The notes under the pieces: model-generated
Database searches by the model: none
The model's input: the letters and a program-made list of their open reading frames with translations, nothing else
What the model was told of the DNA's origin: nothing
Assembly: GCF_021290385.1 (NCBI RefSeq)
Contig: NZ_CP089928.1
Span: 3,614,001 to 3,678,000 of the forward strand
Direction of reading: 5' to 3'
DNA: 64,000 bases
Source: Microbulbifer sp. YPW16
GTDB taxonomy: Bacteria > Pseudomonadota > Gammaproteobacteria > Pseudomonadales > Cellvibrionaceae
Shown here: piece by piece, positions 53,656 through 62,848 of the stretch
How positions within the stretch are numbered: the first letter of the stretch is position 1
Layout of the letters: the number at the start of each line of letters is the position of its first letter
Made by a program: the position numbers and the translations under genes

Positions 53656-55524
53656 ATGGAACTAATCACCTCGAACCCAATGGCGCTGCTGGTGATGGTG
53701 GGAATTGTCTCGATTGCGTGCCAGTACCTTGCGTTTATGCTCAAGTTGCCCGCGATCCTGCCCCTGCTTCTGGCCGGTATCGCACTTGGGCCGCTCACCG
53801 GTGTCCTCGATCCCGATGCCCTGTTTGGCGACCTGTTATTTCCGCTCGTTGCACTGGCGGTGGCGATTATCCTGTTTGAAGGCGCCCTGACCCTCAAGTT
53901 TTCCGACCTCGCCGGGCACGGTGTCATGGTGCGCAACCTGTGTACGCTGGGTGCCCTGGTGACCTGGTTGATCGCCACACCCGCCGCCTACTATGTGCTC
54001 GGCATGCCCATGCAGCTGGCCGCACTGTTTGGCGCCATTGTCACGGTTACCGGGCCCACCGTCATCGTACCCATGTTGCGTACCGTGCGGCCCAATGCCC
54101 GGATCTCCAATATCCTGCGCTGGGAAGGTATTGTTATTGATCCCATCGGCGCACTGCTGGCAGTGCTGGTGTATGAGTACGTTGTCGCCGCGCAGGGTGC
54201 GTTCGAGCATACCCTGGTCACCTTCCTGAAAGTGGTGGCGATCGGCTTCGGGCTTGGCTCTTTGATGGGATACCTGCTTGGCACCGTGCTCAAGAAGAAC
54301 TGGATTCCACACTACCTGCGCAATACCGCTGTACTCACCCTGATGCTCGGTGCCTACGCCGCTTCCGACCTGATGACCCACGAATCCGGCCTGCTTACGG
54401 TTACCGTGATGGGTATCTGGATGGCCAACATGAAGGGACTGGATGTTGATGACATCCTCGAGTTCAAGGAAACCCTCAGCGTCCTGCTGATCTCGGCGCT
54501 GTTTATCCTCCTGGCCGCGCGGGTGGAATTGAGCGCAGTGGTGCAGTTGGGCTGGGGCGCGGTGCTGGTATTGGTGGCGATCATGTTTATCGCCCGGCCG
54601 CTATCCGTGTTCCTGTCCTCCCCCGGCTCAGGCCTGAACTGGTGCGAACTTGCGATGCTTAGCTGGATCGCGCCCCGGGGCATTGTTGCCGCCGCGGTTT
54701 CCGCCCTGTTTGCCCTGAAACTGGATACGCTGGGGCTGCCAAAATCCGAGCTGCTGGTACCCATGGTGTTCCTGGTGATTATCGTCACGGTCGTGCTGCA
54801 GAGCCTGACTTCCAAGCCTATTGCGAAATTACTCGATGTTCGCGCCCCCTATCCGAATGGTTACCTGCTGTTCGGCGGCGGCAAGTTCGCGCGGTTACTG
54901 GCCAAAGACCTGCTGGAAAAGGAAATTCCGGTCATTATCGCGGATACCAACTGGGACGCCATACGCGAGGCACGTATGGAAAATATCCCCACCTACTACG
55001 GTAACCCGATCTCGGAGCACGCCAGCACCACCATGGATCTTTCCCCCGTGGGCAAGGTCCTGGTGCTGTCCCCCTACAAGCAGCTCAACCCACTGGTGAC
55101 CTATCACTTTGAGCATGTCCTGGGCAAAGGCTCGGTACTCGGCCTGGGCCAGGGGACCGAGGAGGGGCGGGCCAGCCACCGGGTATCGGAGGAATACGCA
55201 AAAAAACTGGAACTGTTTGCGGAGAACGCAACCTACAGCCGCCTTGCCAGCCTGGTGGCGAAGGGTGCAACCATCAGGACCACCAGGCTGACGGAGTCCT
55301 TTACCCTTGACGACTACGGGGAAACCTACGGCAACCGCGCCACGCGACTCTATGTGGTAGACCCGCAGGGGCGTGTGCATATCAATACGGTCTCCCATGA
55401 ATTTGCCCTCAAGGCTGACTGGCAGGTTGTCAGCCTGATCGCCCCGGAGGAGTCCGAGGACAAGCCAGGGGAGAAGTCACCAGGCGCGGCTGGTATTCCA
55501 GGGGGCGATGCTCCGGTGGGGTAG
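53656..55524 (+). CDS. CPA-family cation:proton antiporter with a regulatory nucleotide-binding tail
   Basis: A 622-residue protein. The N-terminal 390 residues form about twelve membrane segments with ITSNPMALLVMVG, TVTGPTVIVPMLRTVRPN near 133 and GIVIDPIGALLAVLVYEYV near 158, the last holding the ion-binding Asp typical of NhaP-type exchangers. The remaining part has a TrkA-N-like Rossmann domain (GYLLFGGGKFARLLAKDLLEKEIPVIIADTN shortened, near 400) that probably senses NAD(H) or nucleotides. The last 25 residues are Gly/Pro-rich. K+ or Na+ export in exchange for H+ is expected. Confidence 0.87.
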   Translation: MELITSNPMALLVMVGIVSIACQYLAFMLKLPAILPLLLAGIALGPLTGVLDPDALFGDLLFPLVALAVAIILFEGALTLKFSDLAGHGVMVRNLCTLGALVTWLIATPAAYYVLGMPMQLAALFGAIVTVTGPTVIVPMLRTVRPNARISNILRWEGIVIDPIGALLAVLVYEYVVAAQGAFEHTLVTFLKVVAIGFGLGSLMGYLLGTVLKKNWIPHYLRNTAVLTLMLGAYAASDLMTHESGLLTVTVMGIWMANMKGLDVDDILEFKETLSVLLISALFILLAARVELSAVVQLGWGAVLVLVAIMFIARPLSVFLSSPGSGLNWCELAMLSWIAPRGIVAAAVSALFALKLDTLGLPKSELLVPMVFLVIIVTVVLQSLTSKPIAKLLDVRAPYPNGYLLFGGGKFARLLAKDLLEKEIPVIIADTNWDAIREARMENIPTYYGNPISEHASTTMDLSPVGKVLVLSPYKQLNPLVTYHFEHVLGKGSVLGLGQGTEEGRASHRVSEEYAKKLELFAENATYSRLASLVAKGATIRTTRLTESFTLDDYGETYGNRATRLYVVDPQGRVHINTVSHEFALKADWQVVSLIAPEESEDKPGEKSPGAAGIPGGDAPVG

Positions 55525-55558
55525 GGTTGCAGTAAAGCTGACTCGTGATGATGCCCGC

Positions 55559-56458
55559 TCAAGACCTTTTAAAGCTGGAACCGAGGCTCAGGGCGGTCAC
55601 CGTGGACAGTATCAGTACCATGCCGAAAACCTGCGGGCCGGCCAGGCTCTCGTCCAGGACCGCGACACCGAACAGCGCCGCGGTGACCGGTTCGACCATA
55701 GCCACAATCGAGGCCACGGTGGGCGCCACGTGACGCAGGCCAATCACATACAGGGCAAACGACAGGCCGGCACCAAAGACGCCGAGGGTGACGAACAGCT
55801 GTAAATCCGCTGTATCCAGGACGGTAGTGGCCCGACCGATACCGGCAGGCCAGATCAGCAGCACGGCAACCACCGCGAATGCCACGGACAGGACAGCCTG
55901 TGGGCTGCCGTGCGGCGCGGCATACTTGAAGCCGAAGATGAATACCGCATAGGAAACCCCCGCCAACAGGCCGGCCCCCGCACCCAGCAGGGTGATGCCG
56001 CTCGCGCTGGCCTTGTAGACCTGTGTCAGCAGGATGATACCGACCATCGCCAGGACAATCGCCGCCAGCTTGAGTGGGGTCGGCCGTTCGAGCCTGCAGG
56101 CGAATGAGACGAGGTAGACGAATACCGGGGCGCTGTACATCAGGGTGGCAGCCACCGCGACACTGCCCTGCGCAATGCTGACAAAATAAAACGTAAAGTT
56201 ACCCGCCACACCCAGGCCGGCGAGCACCGACCAGGACCACAGGCGCGCGTTGCCCAGGCCACTGCCGCGGGGCCGCATCAGCAGCCAGGCGAACACAAAC
56301 AGGAAGCCGATCGCGCCCCGGCTGAAGGAAACGACAGAAGGTTCCCAGCCGCCGTCGATAAGGACGCCGGCAACGCCGCCGGATAGGCCCCAGCACAGGG
56401 CTGCCAGGGCCACCAGCACTGCACCCGTGCCGGCGGGGTGGCTTTTTGTTGGCAGCAA
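55559..56458 (-). CDS. EamA/DMT superfamily permease
   Basis: A 299-residue inner-membrane transporter with ten hydrophobic segments in two EamA repeats. The first begins AVLVALAALCWGLSGGVAGVLI (shortened), and the second spans about residues 160-290 with ITLLGAGAGLLAGVSYAVFI and PTVASIVAMVEPVTAALFGV. It probably exports amino acids or metabolites. A TTG start at 56458 is chosen, about twelve bases downstream of GGAGGGAG; the frame runs open further upstream but those residues are Pro/Arg-rich and unlike the family. Start confidence is moderate. Confidence 0.82.
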   Translation of the reverse strand: MLPTKSHPAGTGAVLVALAALCWGLSGGVAGVLIDGGWEPSVVSFSRGAIGFLFVFAWLLMRPRGSGLGNARLWSWSVLAGLGVAGNFTFYFVSIAQGSVAVAATLMYSAPVFVYLVSFACRLERPTPLKLAAIVLAMVGIILLTQVYKASASGITLLGAGAGLLAGVSYAVFIFGFKYAAPHGSPQAVLSVAFAVVAVLLIWPAGIGRATTVLDTADLQLFVTLGVFGAGLSFALYVIGLRHVAPTVASIVAMVEPVTAALFGVAVLDESLAGPQVFGMVLILSTVTALSLGSSFKRS

Positions 56459-56567
56459 GCTGATGTGCGGCTCCCTCCTCGGTTGCCTGGCACCCTGGGC
56501 CAGGAGTGTGACACTGGCGGCGAGCCCCCGTAAATGAGCCGGGGCAGGGCGGGCCAGTTGTGGAGGC

Positions 56568-57569
56568 CTACTGTATTGCGGCCTGCTCCCTATACCGGGC
56601 AATAGCCTCCTCTACTGACGGTGCATCGGCAACAGAGTTACAGGAACCCTGCCGGTAGCCACCGGCCGCCACGGGGCTCACCTCGGTGCCGCCGTCGCTG
56701 AACACGCGTACCAAGAAGCCGCCGCCGGAGTTCCTGGCACTGCATCCCTTATCCCCAGCCAGCTTTTCGACAGTACGCTCACCTCCGGTGAAAATCACCT
56801 CGGTATGGCACAGCGACGTGCTCTGCTGCTGTGACGGAATCAGCAGGGTTACAGGGTTTGTCGCCGCCCAGGCAATATCCGCGTCACAGTAGAAGCTGAG
56901 ATCGGATTCACGCAGTCGCAAATCGCCTTTCTCCGCAGCCCACTCTGTGGACTCCTGTGCCACCCGGAATAGTCTCTCCACATCCACCTCGAAGTAGCCA
57001 TGTGGATGCGTAATAGTGCCATCGCCCCGGGCGATTTCCTGTTCAGAGAACTCCCGGGCCAGGATGGCTTCATGGTGTTGGGCCAACGCGCCGATTTCAT
57101 CGGGGCTGACATCAATGTCACAGTCGCCGACCCGGCCGGCATCGAAGTCGAAACCAGGGCGGCGGACCTCCGTGGCACCATCCTGGAAGAAATCCACAAT
57201 GACCGGGCGATAGGTGGTGTCGAACCGGCAGCGACCATTCCTGAGCGCGGAGACCTGCTGGGTAACGCTTGAGCGGACCATCAGGCGAACCGATGCTTTG
57301 CATGGCACTGCAACATAGGGGTGTTCGAGGCACTGGCTAGCGGCCTCATTCTGGCGGAGGCGCTTCCTTCCCGGCATGCAGGAAAAACTGATGGCGTCCC
57401 GGGCCACTACCAGCCCGGACTCGGCTATGTCTGGATGTTCGGCGTAGACGGCCTCTTCCGCCTGCCGCAGTAGAGCAGGCGTGTCGACAAAAAAGACCGG
57501 ATTGGCATTACAGAGGGGAGCCATAAGGATACCGAGGACGGGCAGCCAGCGGATATGCGCAGGATTCAT
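56568..57569 (-). CDS. secreted cysteine-containing protein with an internal duplication
   Basis: A 333-residue protein, unrecognised. A signal peptide ends near LCNANP (residue 23). The first half has ARDAISFSC, then CLEHPYVAVPC, GRCRFDTTYRP and DFFQDGATEV. The second half has RESDLSFYC, SLCHTEV, KGCSARNSGGG and RVFSDGGTEV. The same order of aromatic, Cys and DG-TEV elements suggests two copies of one roughly 120-residue disulfide-bonded domain. The ATG at 57569 gives a clean leader; an ATG at 57611 adds 14 residues. No enzymatic motif was seen, so binding or inhibition is as likely as catalysis. Confidence 0.7.
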   Translation of the reverse strand: MNPAHIRWLPVLGILMAPLCNANPVFFVDTPALLRQAEEAVYAEHPDIAESGLVVARDAISFSCMPGRKRLRQNEAASQCLEHPYVAVPCKASVRLMVRSSVTQQVSALRNGRCRFDTTYRPVIVDFFQDGATEVRRPGFDFDAGRVGDCDIDVSPDEIGALAQHHEAILAREFSEQEIARGDGTITHPHGYFEVDVERLFRVAQESTEWAAEKGDLRLRESDLSFYCDADIAWAATNPVTLLIPSQQQSTSLCHTEVIFTGGERTVEKLAGDKGCSARNSGGGFLVRVFSDGGTEVSPVAAGGYRQGSCNSVADAPSVEEAIARYREQAAIQ

Positions 57570-57752
57570 CGGGAACCAGCCTGTTGGTTGCGAGGGGGAC
57601 ATGAGTAGCAATAGTTGCGTGCGAGCCCATTGTCCACCAGCGGCAAGGTGTCAGGCCGGATCAGTGGTCGGGGACCGGGGGATGGTGAGTGCCTTATGGA
57701 GAAGGAACGGTCAGGCAAGGCCTGCCAGGGCAGGGCGGCGTGGAGGGGGAAC

Positions 57753-58337
57753 TTAACGGCTGCCGACACCCATAACGACGTCCATACTGCCTTCGCCCGC
57801 GTCCATAGAGAACGGCACGCTTACCCTGATCCCAGACAGGCCGGCTTCCCTGAAGGTATGGGCGATCTCATCCCTGGAAAACCCGCTGCCGGCGTCCCCG
57901 GCTTCCTTCAGCCAGTCCCACTGGACCAGCTGGCCGTTCTCGTTTAGCAGCTGCGTCAACAGCCGCAGCGTCTCCAGGTAATCGGGAACAAAGGCCAGGG
58001 CAGAAGATGCGACAATAAGGTCGAATCCTGCCTGGAGGTGCTTATTCTGCTTGATCAGTTCTTCAGTTAACTCGGACTGGATGGTAATGACATTATCCAG
58101 CTGCTTGGCGTTCAGTACGGAGATCATCTTCTCCGACGGATCGAGTGCAATGATACTGCCTGCCTGTGCAGACAGCCGTTCTGTCAGTAACCCGGTTCCA
58201 CAGCCGAAATCCAGGATGCGGGCACCCTTGAAGTCGATGGTGTCCGCAAGCGATTGAAATGCACGCTCTGAATAGGTGACAACGTCACTGTTGCTGTCCC
58301 ATCCCTCGGCATAGTCATCCCAGCTGTTTGCGCTCAT
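57753..58337 (-). CDS. class I SAM-dependent methyltransferase
   Basis: A 194-residue methyltransferase. Motif I is ARILDFGCGTGLLTERLS near residue 42, IIALDPSEKMISVL near 62 is motif II, and DLIVASSALAFVPD near 104 is motif IV. WDDYAEGWDSNSDVVTYSERAF at the N-terminus (shortened) resembles ubiquinone/tellurite-type methyltransferases. The ATG at 58337 gives this usual N-terminus; the ATG at 58397 adds 20 unlikely residues. Substrate unknown. It is monocistronic. Confidence 0.87.
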   Translation of the reverse strand: MSANSWDDYAEGWDSNSDVVTYSERAFQSLADTIDFKGARILDFGCGTGLLTERLSAQAGSIIALDPSEKMISVLNAKQLDNVITIQSELTEELIKQNKHLQAGFDLIVASSALAFVPDYLETLRLLTQLLNENGQLVQWDWLKEAGDAGSGFSRDEIAHTFREAGLSGIRVSVPFSMDAGEGSMDVVMGVGSR

Positions 58338-58872
58338 TTCCGGCAGTTTCCCCAGTGTCTGTGCTCGCCCTGAACAGTCGCTCAACAGGAGGGCCAAGCA
58401 TCATTTGTGTTAGCGGGGAATATATGGGGAGTGCGCCGAATATGCAATTGTATGCCTGGTACCACGTTTAACCTCTTTGCTGGAGCTCACGCGAGCGAGA
58501 GCGAAGGGAGTACAGGGGGCACGGGACTTCCGTCAGGTTATGGATGTCAACAGGCCCTTGCATCCTGTTGGGGTGTCGGGAGCGTCAGTCACTGCAGGTG
58601 CCGAATTCGTCGCCAGGGCTATTCCCAGGCTTGCGGGGACATGGCCCCTGAAAGAGGCAGGACAGCCGTTGCCACCTGGGCTGACCCGGGTAATCGGGAA
58701 CTGGTTAACTTACCTGAAGTATGAGTCGCTAGCCCCATTAGTAATATGGTCCTGACTTTCCCGGTTCCTTCCCCAGGATCACAAGCGTTGCTTTAGGGGG
58801 ATTTTTCACCTTGCCGAAACTGTATTTCCACCATAAGAGGAGGGCGGGGATGCTTGTGGCTACCAGTGGATT
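58338..58872. other. 535-base intergenic region
   Basis: This separates two leftward genes. Two overlapping rightward frames of about 100 codons (58407-58724 and 58477-58755) have no family resemblance, leader or ribosome binding site and are not accepted as genes. The methyltransferase promoter should lie in the left part. No RNA element was recognised. Confidence 0.4.
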
Positions 58873-59307
58873 TCAGTGCGCAAAGCTCTCGCAGCCGGAG
58901 ACCTTATAGCCGAGGGCAACCAGGTTGCCTGACTCGGAGAACTGGGTGATGAGCAGGGGCGATTGCGCATTGTAAGTGCCGGTCTTTGACTGCTCCTTAA
59001 AGCAGATCTCCACATCCTTGATCCCATCTCGGTTTATGTCCTTAACCCTCACAATGGAAACCTGGTAGCGCCAGGAGTCAGTCTCAATGGTAAAGGCGTC
59101 GTCCTTGATCTCTGTAGGTTTCAATCCCAGGTCGGAAAACAGGCGGTCATCCTCTGATCTCCTGGGGCCGAAGGAGTTGCGGAAGGTGGATAAATCCAGT
59201 TTTTCATAGATATAGCGGCCCAGGTTGTCACTCGGAAGGTAATCCTCGCGGGAGAAGGCCGGGCTTGCGAGAAGTAAAACGGCAAGGGTCAGTAATAGTT
59301 TTTTCAT
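58873..59307 (-). CDS. small exported protein of unknown function
   Basis: A 144-residue protein with a signal peptide (MKKLLLTLAVLLLASPAFS). The mature part is polar, with one notable acidic loop VKDINRDGIKDVEIC near residue 95 that resembles an EF-hand/dockerin-like Ca-binding loop, and a Cys near the C-terminus in VSGCESFAH. The family is not recognised. Its ATG overlaps the stop of the alpha/beta hydrolase gene by four bases (ATGA), so the two are translationally coupled and probably act together in the envelope. Confidence 0.75.
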   Translation of the reverse strand: MKKLLLTLAVLLLASPAFSREDYLPSDNLGRYIYEKLDLSTFRNSFGPRRSEDDRLFSDLGLKPTEIKDDAFTIETDSWRYQVSIVRVKDINRDGIKDVEICFKEQSKTGTYNAQSPLLITQFSESGNLVALGYKVSGCESFAH

Positions 59308-60347
59308 GGCTTCCTCTTCCAGTTCCCATTTTCTTGTTTAAACAACGGCATGAAGGCGTCGGCAAACCGTTCCCAGTCCTCGAACTGTGGCATATGGCCC
59401 AGGCCTTCCAGCTCTATCAGCTGGCCATCCTGTAAGGTGCTGGCCACCTTTTTACCCAGCTTCTGGTATTGCCCCAGTGCATAGGTAACCCCGGGCTTTT
59501 TAAAGGCCCTGCCCGGGCCGGTACGGTCCCTGGTGCCGATAAGCAGTGCCACCGGCATTTCCAGTTGTGGCAGGTCATACACAATAGGTTCACTGAATAC
59601 GGGGTTATAAGTGAGGGCGTTATTCAGCGCAACCAGCGGGTAGTCTTCATGCTTTAGCTGGCCAATATGGGTGGCAATCAGCGCTTCATAAGTGTCATTC
59701 CACTTTCCGTCATAGTAGTTCTTCTTCTGGTATTGACGGATGGATTCCGGGGTCTTGTTCATTTCAGCGGCCAGGAAAACATTGGTGTCCTGGTAGTCAA
59801 CATACTTGAGGTAGTCTTCCAGGCCGATGGGGTTGATCAGTATCAGCTTTTGAGTGGCAGGCGAATAATATTTGCTGAACTTGGTCGCCAGCATACCGCC
59901 CATTGAGTGACCGACCACAATAGCCTTGTCAATATTCAGGCTCTGCAGAAGGGCGCGCGTATTGTTTGCAAGGCCGGCAAGGGAGTACTGGTAGTATTCC
60001 GGGCGGCTGGATTTGCCAAAGCCGACCTGGTCCGGGATAACGACACGATACCCTTGCCCTACCAATGCCCTGGCGACACGTTCCCAGTAATACCCGGAAA
60101 AGTTCTTTCCATGGAGCAGCAGTACCACGCCCTGGGGTTCCCCGGCTGGCATGACGTCCATGTAAGCCATCTTCAATGTCTGGCCCTGCGACTTGACCGT
60201 GAAGTAATCAACCGGAAACGGATACTCAAACCCATCCAGGGTGGCATTGTAGGGGGGGATGGTCTCGGGCTTGGATTCAGGGGCGCCGAAAGCCGCTGGC
60301 GTCACCAGCAAGGCGAGCATCATGGCCAAAGTTATTCGAAGTGTCAT
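59304..60347 (-). CDS. exported alpha/beta hydrolase
   Basis: A 347-residue hydrolase with a signal peptide ending near AAFGAPE. The oxyanion region LLLHGKNFSGYYWERVARALVG (shortened) is near residue 78. PDQVGFGKSSRP follows, and the nucleophile Ser is in VVGHSMGGMLATKF near 150. A late His lies in LEGLGHMPQFEDW near 325, completing a typical triad. The frame is open upstream to 60470, but the ATG at 60347 begins a classical leader. It leads an operon with the small exported protein. Confidence 0.88.
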   Translation of the reverse strand: MTLRITLAMMLALLVTPAAFGAPESKPETIPPYNATLDGFEYPFPVDYFTVKSQGQTLKMAYMDVMPAGEPQGVVLLLHGKNFSGYYWERVARALVGQGYRVVIPDQVGFGKSSRPEYYQYSLAGLANNTRALLQSLNIDKAIVVGHSMGGMLATKFSKYYSPATQKLILINPIGLEDYLKYVDYQDTNVFLAAEMNKTPESIRQYQKKNYYDGKWNDTYEALIATHIGQLKHEDYPLVALNNALTYNPVFSEPIVYDLPQLEMPVALLIGTRDRTGPGRAFKKPGVTYALGQYQKLGKKVASTLQDGQLIELEGLGHMPQFEDWERFADAFMPLFKQENGNWKRKP

Positions 60348-60603
60348 ATTGCATCCGGAAGTTAAGCAAGCAAGACTGAGCGGGTAACCAATAAACGTTA
60401 TCAAGCCAGAAAATCCTGACATATCTACCCGGCACAAGCCAATGACCAGATACTGGTCTGCCCGAGCCACTGGCAGTCCTGGTGTTGCATCGTCTTCTGT
60501 AACGAGGTTGGGCGTCGTTCCCCAGTTGCTTCACTACCCAACGGGGCGGCGCTTTATGATACATTGCTTGCCCCACCTCCACCTCCACATAGCGAGCACC
60601 TCC

Positions 60604-61287
60604 ATGAAACCCTGGATCGAACTCGGCACCGCCCAGATCCCCAACAACGGCGGCACACTCAAGCTGCGCCAGCGCGATCAGGAGTTCTCCATCTCCCTGT
60701 CCGGCCCTCGTGGCGAATTAATGAACAGTCGTCGCTTCAACAGTGAGCGGGAGCTTTCGCTGCTGGGCTGCGCCCACCTGAAGACCAGCGAGAATGCCCG
60801 GGTGGTGGTGGGGGGCATGGGCATGGGCTACACCCTGGCCGCCGCCCTGGAGGTACTGCCGCCCAGCGCCGAGGTGATCGTCGCCGACCTGATCCCCGAG
60901 GTGGTGGAGTGGAACCGCGGCCCCCTGGGCGACTGTGCCGGCCGGCCCCTGGATGACAGCCGCACCAGGGTGCATATCGGCGATGTGCGGGAGCTGCTGG
61001 AGAGGGGTGACAGTGAATACGATGCGGTGTTGCTGGATGTGGACAACGGCCCCGAGGGGCTGACCCAGAGCGACAACAACTGGCTGTACTCCCTTGAGGG
61101 CACCAGCTGTATCTACGAGAGCCTGACTGCGGGCGGCATGCTGGCAGTATGGTCGGCGGGGCCTGACAGCATGTATGTCAACCGGTTGAAGAAGGCCGGC
61201 TTCAGGGTCGAGGTCAAGACCGTGCGTGAGCGCCCCGGGAAGGGGGCGCGGCATACCATTTTTCTGGCAAAGAAAACGACCGCGTAA
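60604..61287 (+). CDS. spermidine synthase-like methyltransferase-fold protein
   Basis: A 227-residue protein with the spermidine/spermine synthase fold. The nucleotide-binding stretch RVVVGGMGMGYTLAAALE (residues about 67-84), IVADLIPEVVEWNRG near 98, and the acidic YDAVLLDVDNGPEG near 142 mark the decarboxy-SAM pocket. It is shorter than true spermidine synthases (about 280), lacking the N-terminal beta domain, so it may be a methyltransferase or another aminopropyl transferase-like enzyme. The ATG at 60604 begins at the domain. It faces right between leftward groups. Confidence 0.8.
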   Translation: MKPWIELGTAQIPNNGGTLKLRQRDQEFSISLSGPRGELMNSRRFNSERELSLLGCAHLKTSENARVVVGGMGMGYTLAAALEVLPPSAEVIVADLIPEVVEWNRGPLGDCAGRPLDDSRTRVHIGDVRELLERGDSEYDAVLLDVDNGPEGLTQSDNNWLYSLEGTSCIYESLTAGGMLAVWSAGPDSMYVNRLKKAGFRVEVKTVRERPGKGARHTIFLAKKTTA

Positions 61288-61374
61288 TACGCAAGAGGCG
61301 ATGGAACTGAAGAATACTCGTGTGGGATTGCCTGGTTGCTTCAGCGTCAGGACTTTTATCTACCAATAGCAGGG

Positions 61375-62013
61375 TCATCCAGTATTCTTCGTTGGTTGAT
61401 GCGGGTTCCGTAATGTCGCCATCCCTGGATTGATCCTCGATACAGGCTTCTCACTCCCGCAGCAACTTTCTGATTTGGCGTGGTAGTCACTGACCAGGCC
61501 GCCAGTCGTTTCTATATGGCAGCAGGCCGACAGTCTTCTCTTGAGCATGCCACGCGCACGGCTGGCCCGGCTTTTGATTGCGGAGACTGAGACCTGCATT
61601 CTCGCGGCGATCGCAGGCATCGTCTCACCTTCTATATCGCTTGCCAGAATAGTCTCCCGGTATAAGGGGGGGAGGTGGGCAACGAATGACATCATGCACT
61701 CTGACAGCTCCGCGTGCAGGCTGATATCCTCCTGTTCCAGGTCGGGATAACCCTCCTTGAGCTCCTGCATGTTCTCGCCCCGACTGCGGTAGTAATCCGC
61801 CACCGCAGAGCGGGCAGCGGCGTAGAGCCAGCCCACCAGGTTGTTTATCTCCCTGCCATCCCGGTCTGCGGCTAGGGCCTTGACAAGCAGGTCTTGAAGC
61901 AGGTCCTCCACCGGCGCATGATCGGGCAGGCGCCGGCGAAGATAGCGACTCAGGCTGTTACGCAGCCCTGAAGAGGCCACGTCTGCAGTTTCCATGGGCT
62001 GTTGCGGCATCAA
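61375..62013 (-). CDS. sigZ: ECF-type RNA polymerase sigma factor with vicinal cysteines
   Basis: A 212-residue sigma-70 family protein. Region 2 is around residues 20-85 (VEDLLQDLLVKAL and NLVGWLYAAARSAVADYYRSRG shortened). Region 4 is around 108-160 (LPPLYRETILASDIEGETMPAIAARMQVSVSAIKSRASRARGMLK shortened). The C-terminal extension has ACCHIE and ESCCGSE, two Cys pairs that could bind arsenic or another soft metal. It resembles the SigZ group. Its ATG overlaps the arsI stop by four bases, so the factor is made with ArsI. No anti-sigma gene is adjacent, so Cys-based direct sensing is an attractive but unproven idea. Confidence 0.82.
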   Translation of the reverse strand: MMPQQPMETADVASSGLRNSLSRYLRRRLPDHAPVEDLLQDLLVKALAADRDGREINNLVGWLYAAARSAVADYYRSRGENMQELKEGYPDLEQEDISLHAELSECMMSFVAHLPPLYRETILASDIEGETMPAIAARMQVSVSAIKSRASRARGMLKRRLSACCHIETTGGLVSDYHAKSESCCGSEKPVSRINPGMATLRNPHQPTKNTG

Positions 62014-62525
62014 GGTAAACCTCGCCTACAGCACTCTGCCTCGCCTGTGCCCGCCTCATTGGGAAGGCAGCAGTCAACGTGGCCGTCTGCACTATCTCCC
62101 GTGGCGCTTAACGGGATACAGCAGGCTTCCTTCTGGGGGGCGGTGCTTTCAGTAAAAGTCTCGAGATCAGCCATGGTGTAGAAGTGCTCCCAGGCAATCC
62201 CCTGGGGGTCAAACGTCCAATGTTTCTCGCTCCGTGCATAGCAGCAGGCCGTGTCGCCCTGATCGACAGCCGAAAAGCCAGAAGCGGAATCGGCGAGGGC
62301 CCTGAGTTCCGACAGTTCCTCGGTGGAGTCGGCCTGTATACCGAAGTGGTTGATACCAATGGCATGGCCTCGGGAAGACAAAGCGAAGCTAAGTGGCGGG
62401 TCCTCCAGCATCCACTTGGCGTAATCCGGTTTCTCTTTGTCCGGGGCCTGTCCAAATAACTTGCTGTAGAAAGTAATATTTCCGGCGAGATTATTGACCG
62501 CGATGTGCACGTGAAAACGCTTCAT
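62010..62525 (-). CDS. arsI: ArsI/CadI-like C-As lyase family protein
   Basis: A 171-residue VOC-fold dioxygenase. Family members break the carbon-arsenic bond of trivalent organoarsenicals such as methylarsenite. FHVHIAVNNLAGNITFYSKLFG (shortened) and GINHFGIQADS near residue 58 carry the metal-binding His residues; EHFYTMAD near 115 carries the Glu. The substrate-binding pair ACCYAR near 94 is present. The tail adds ACC, DCC and ECC pairs, suiting metalloid binding. It precedes the sigma-factor gene with a four-base overlap. No arsR, arsC or arsB lies nearby. Confidence 0.86.
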   Translation of the reverse strand: MKRFHVHIAVNNLAGNITFYSKLFGQAPDKEKPDYAKWMLEDPPLSFALSSRGHAIGINHFGIQADSTEELSELRALADSASGFSAVDQGDTACCYARSEKHWTFDPQGIAWEHFYTMADLETFTESTAPQKEACCIPLSATGDSADGHVDCCLPNEAGTGEAECCRRGLP

Positions 62526-62848
62526 TTCCTGATCCTGTCAAAATTGAAGATAGCAATGCATCCTCTGCGATGCAGCCTTATAGACGGGAGATCTGGAAAA
62601 GGTCGCAAAATTCCAGGCTGAGGGGTCTATATTTGCGCCGGCGGGACTGCCTATCCCGGAATTTCCTGCATGGCGTGGGTGACGCCGGCCCCCGCCCTCC
62701 AGCCAGCAGGGTCGGGCAATTTCACCGGTCGTTTGGCCCCATGGCGGTGTGAGCCAGACCGTTATCGACCCTGGCTGCAATCATGTGATGGCGCGGCAAG
62801 CCGCTGAACAAATTGAGTCGCGTAACGCAAGCGTGATTTACCCCGCGC
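62526..62848. other. 323-base intergenic region upstream of arsI
   Basis: This holds the probable arsI promoter on the minus strand and the end of the amidohydrolase transcript. A leftward frame of 80 codons is not convincing. No operator, RNA or riboswitch was recognised. Confidence 0.4.

Noticed and set aside
58407..58755. Two overlapping rightward frames of about 100 codons
   Set aside because: No leader, ribosome binding site or family likeness; treated as non-coding.
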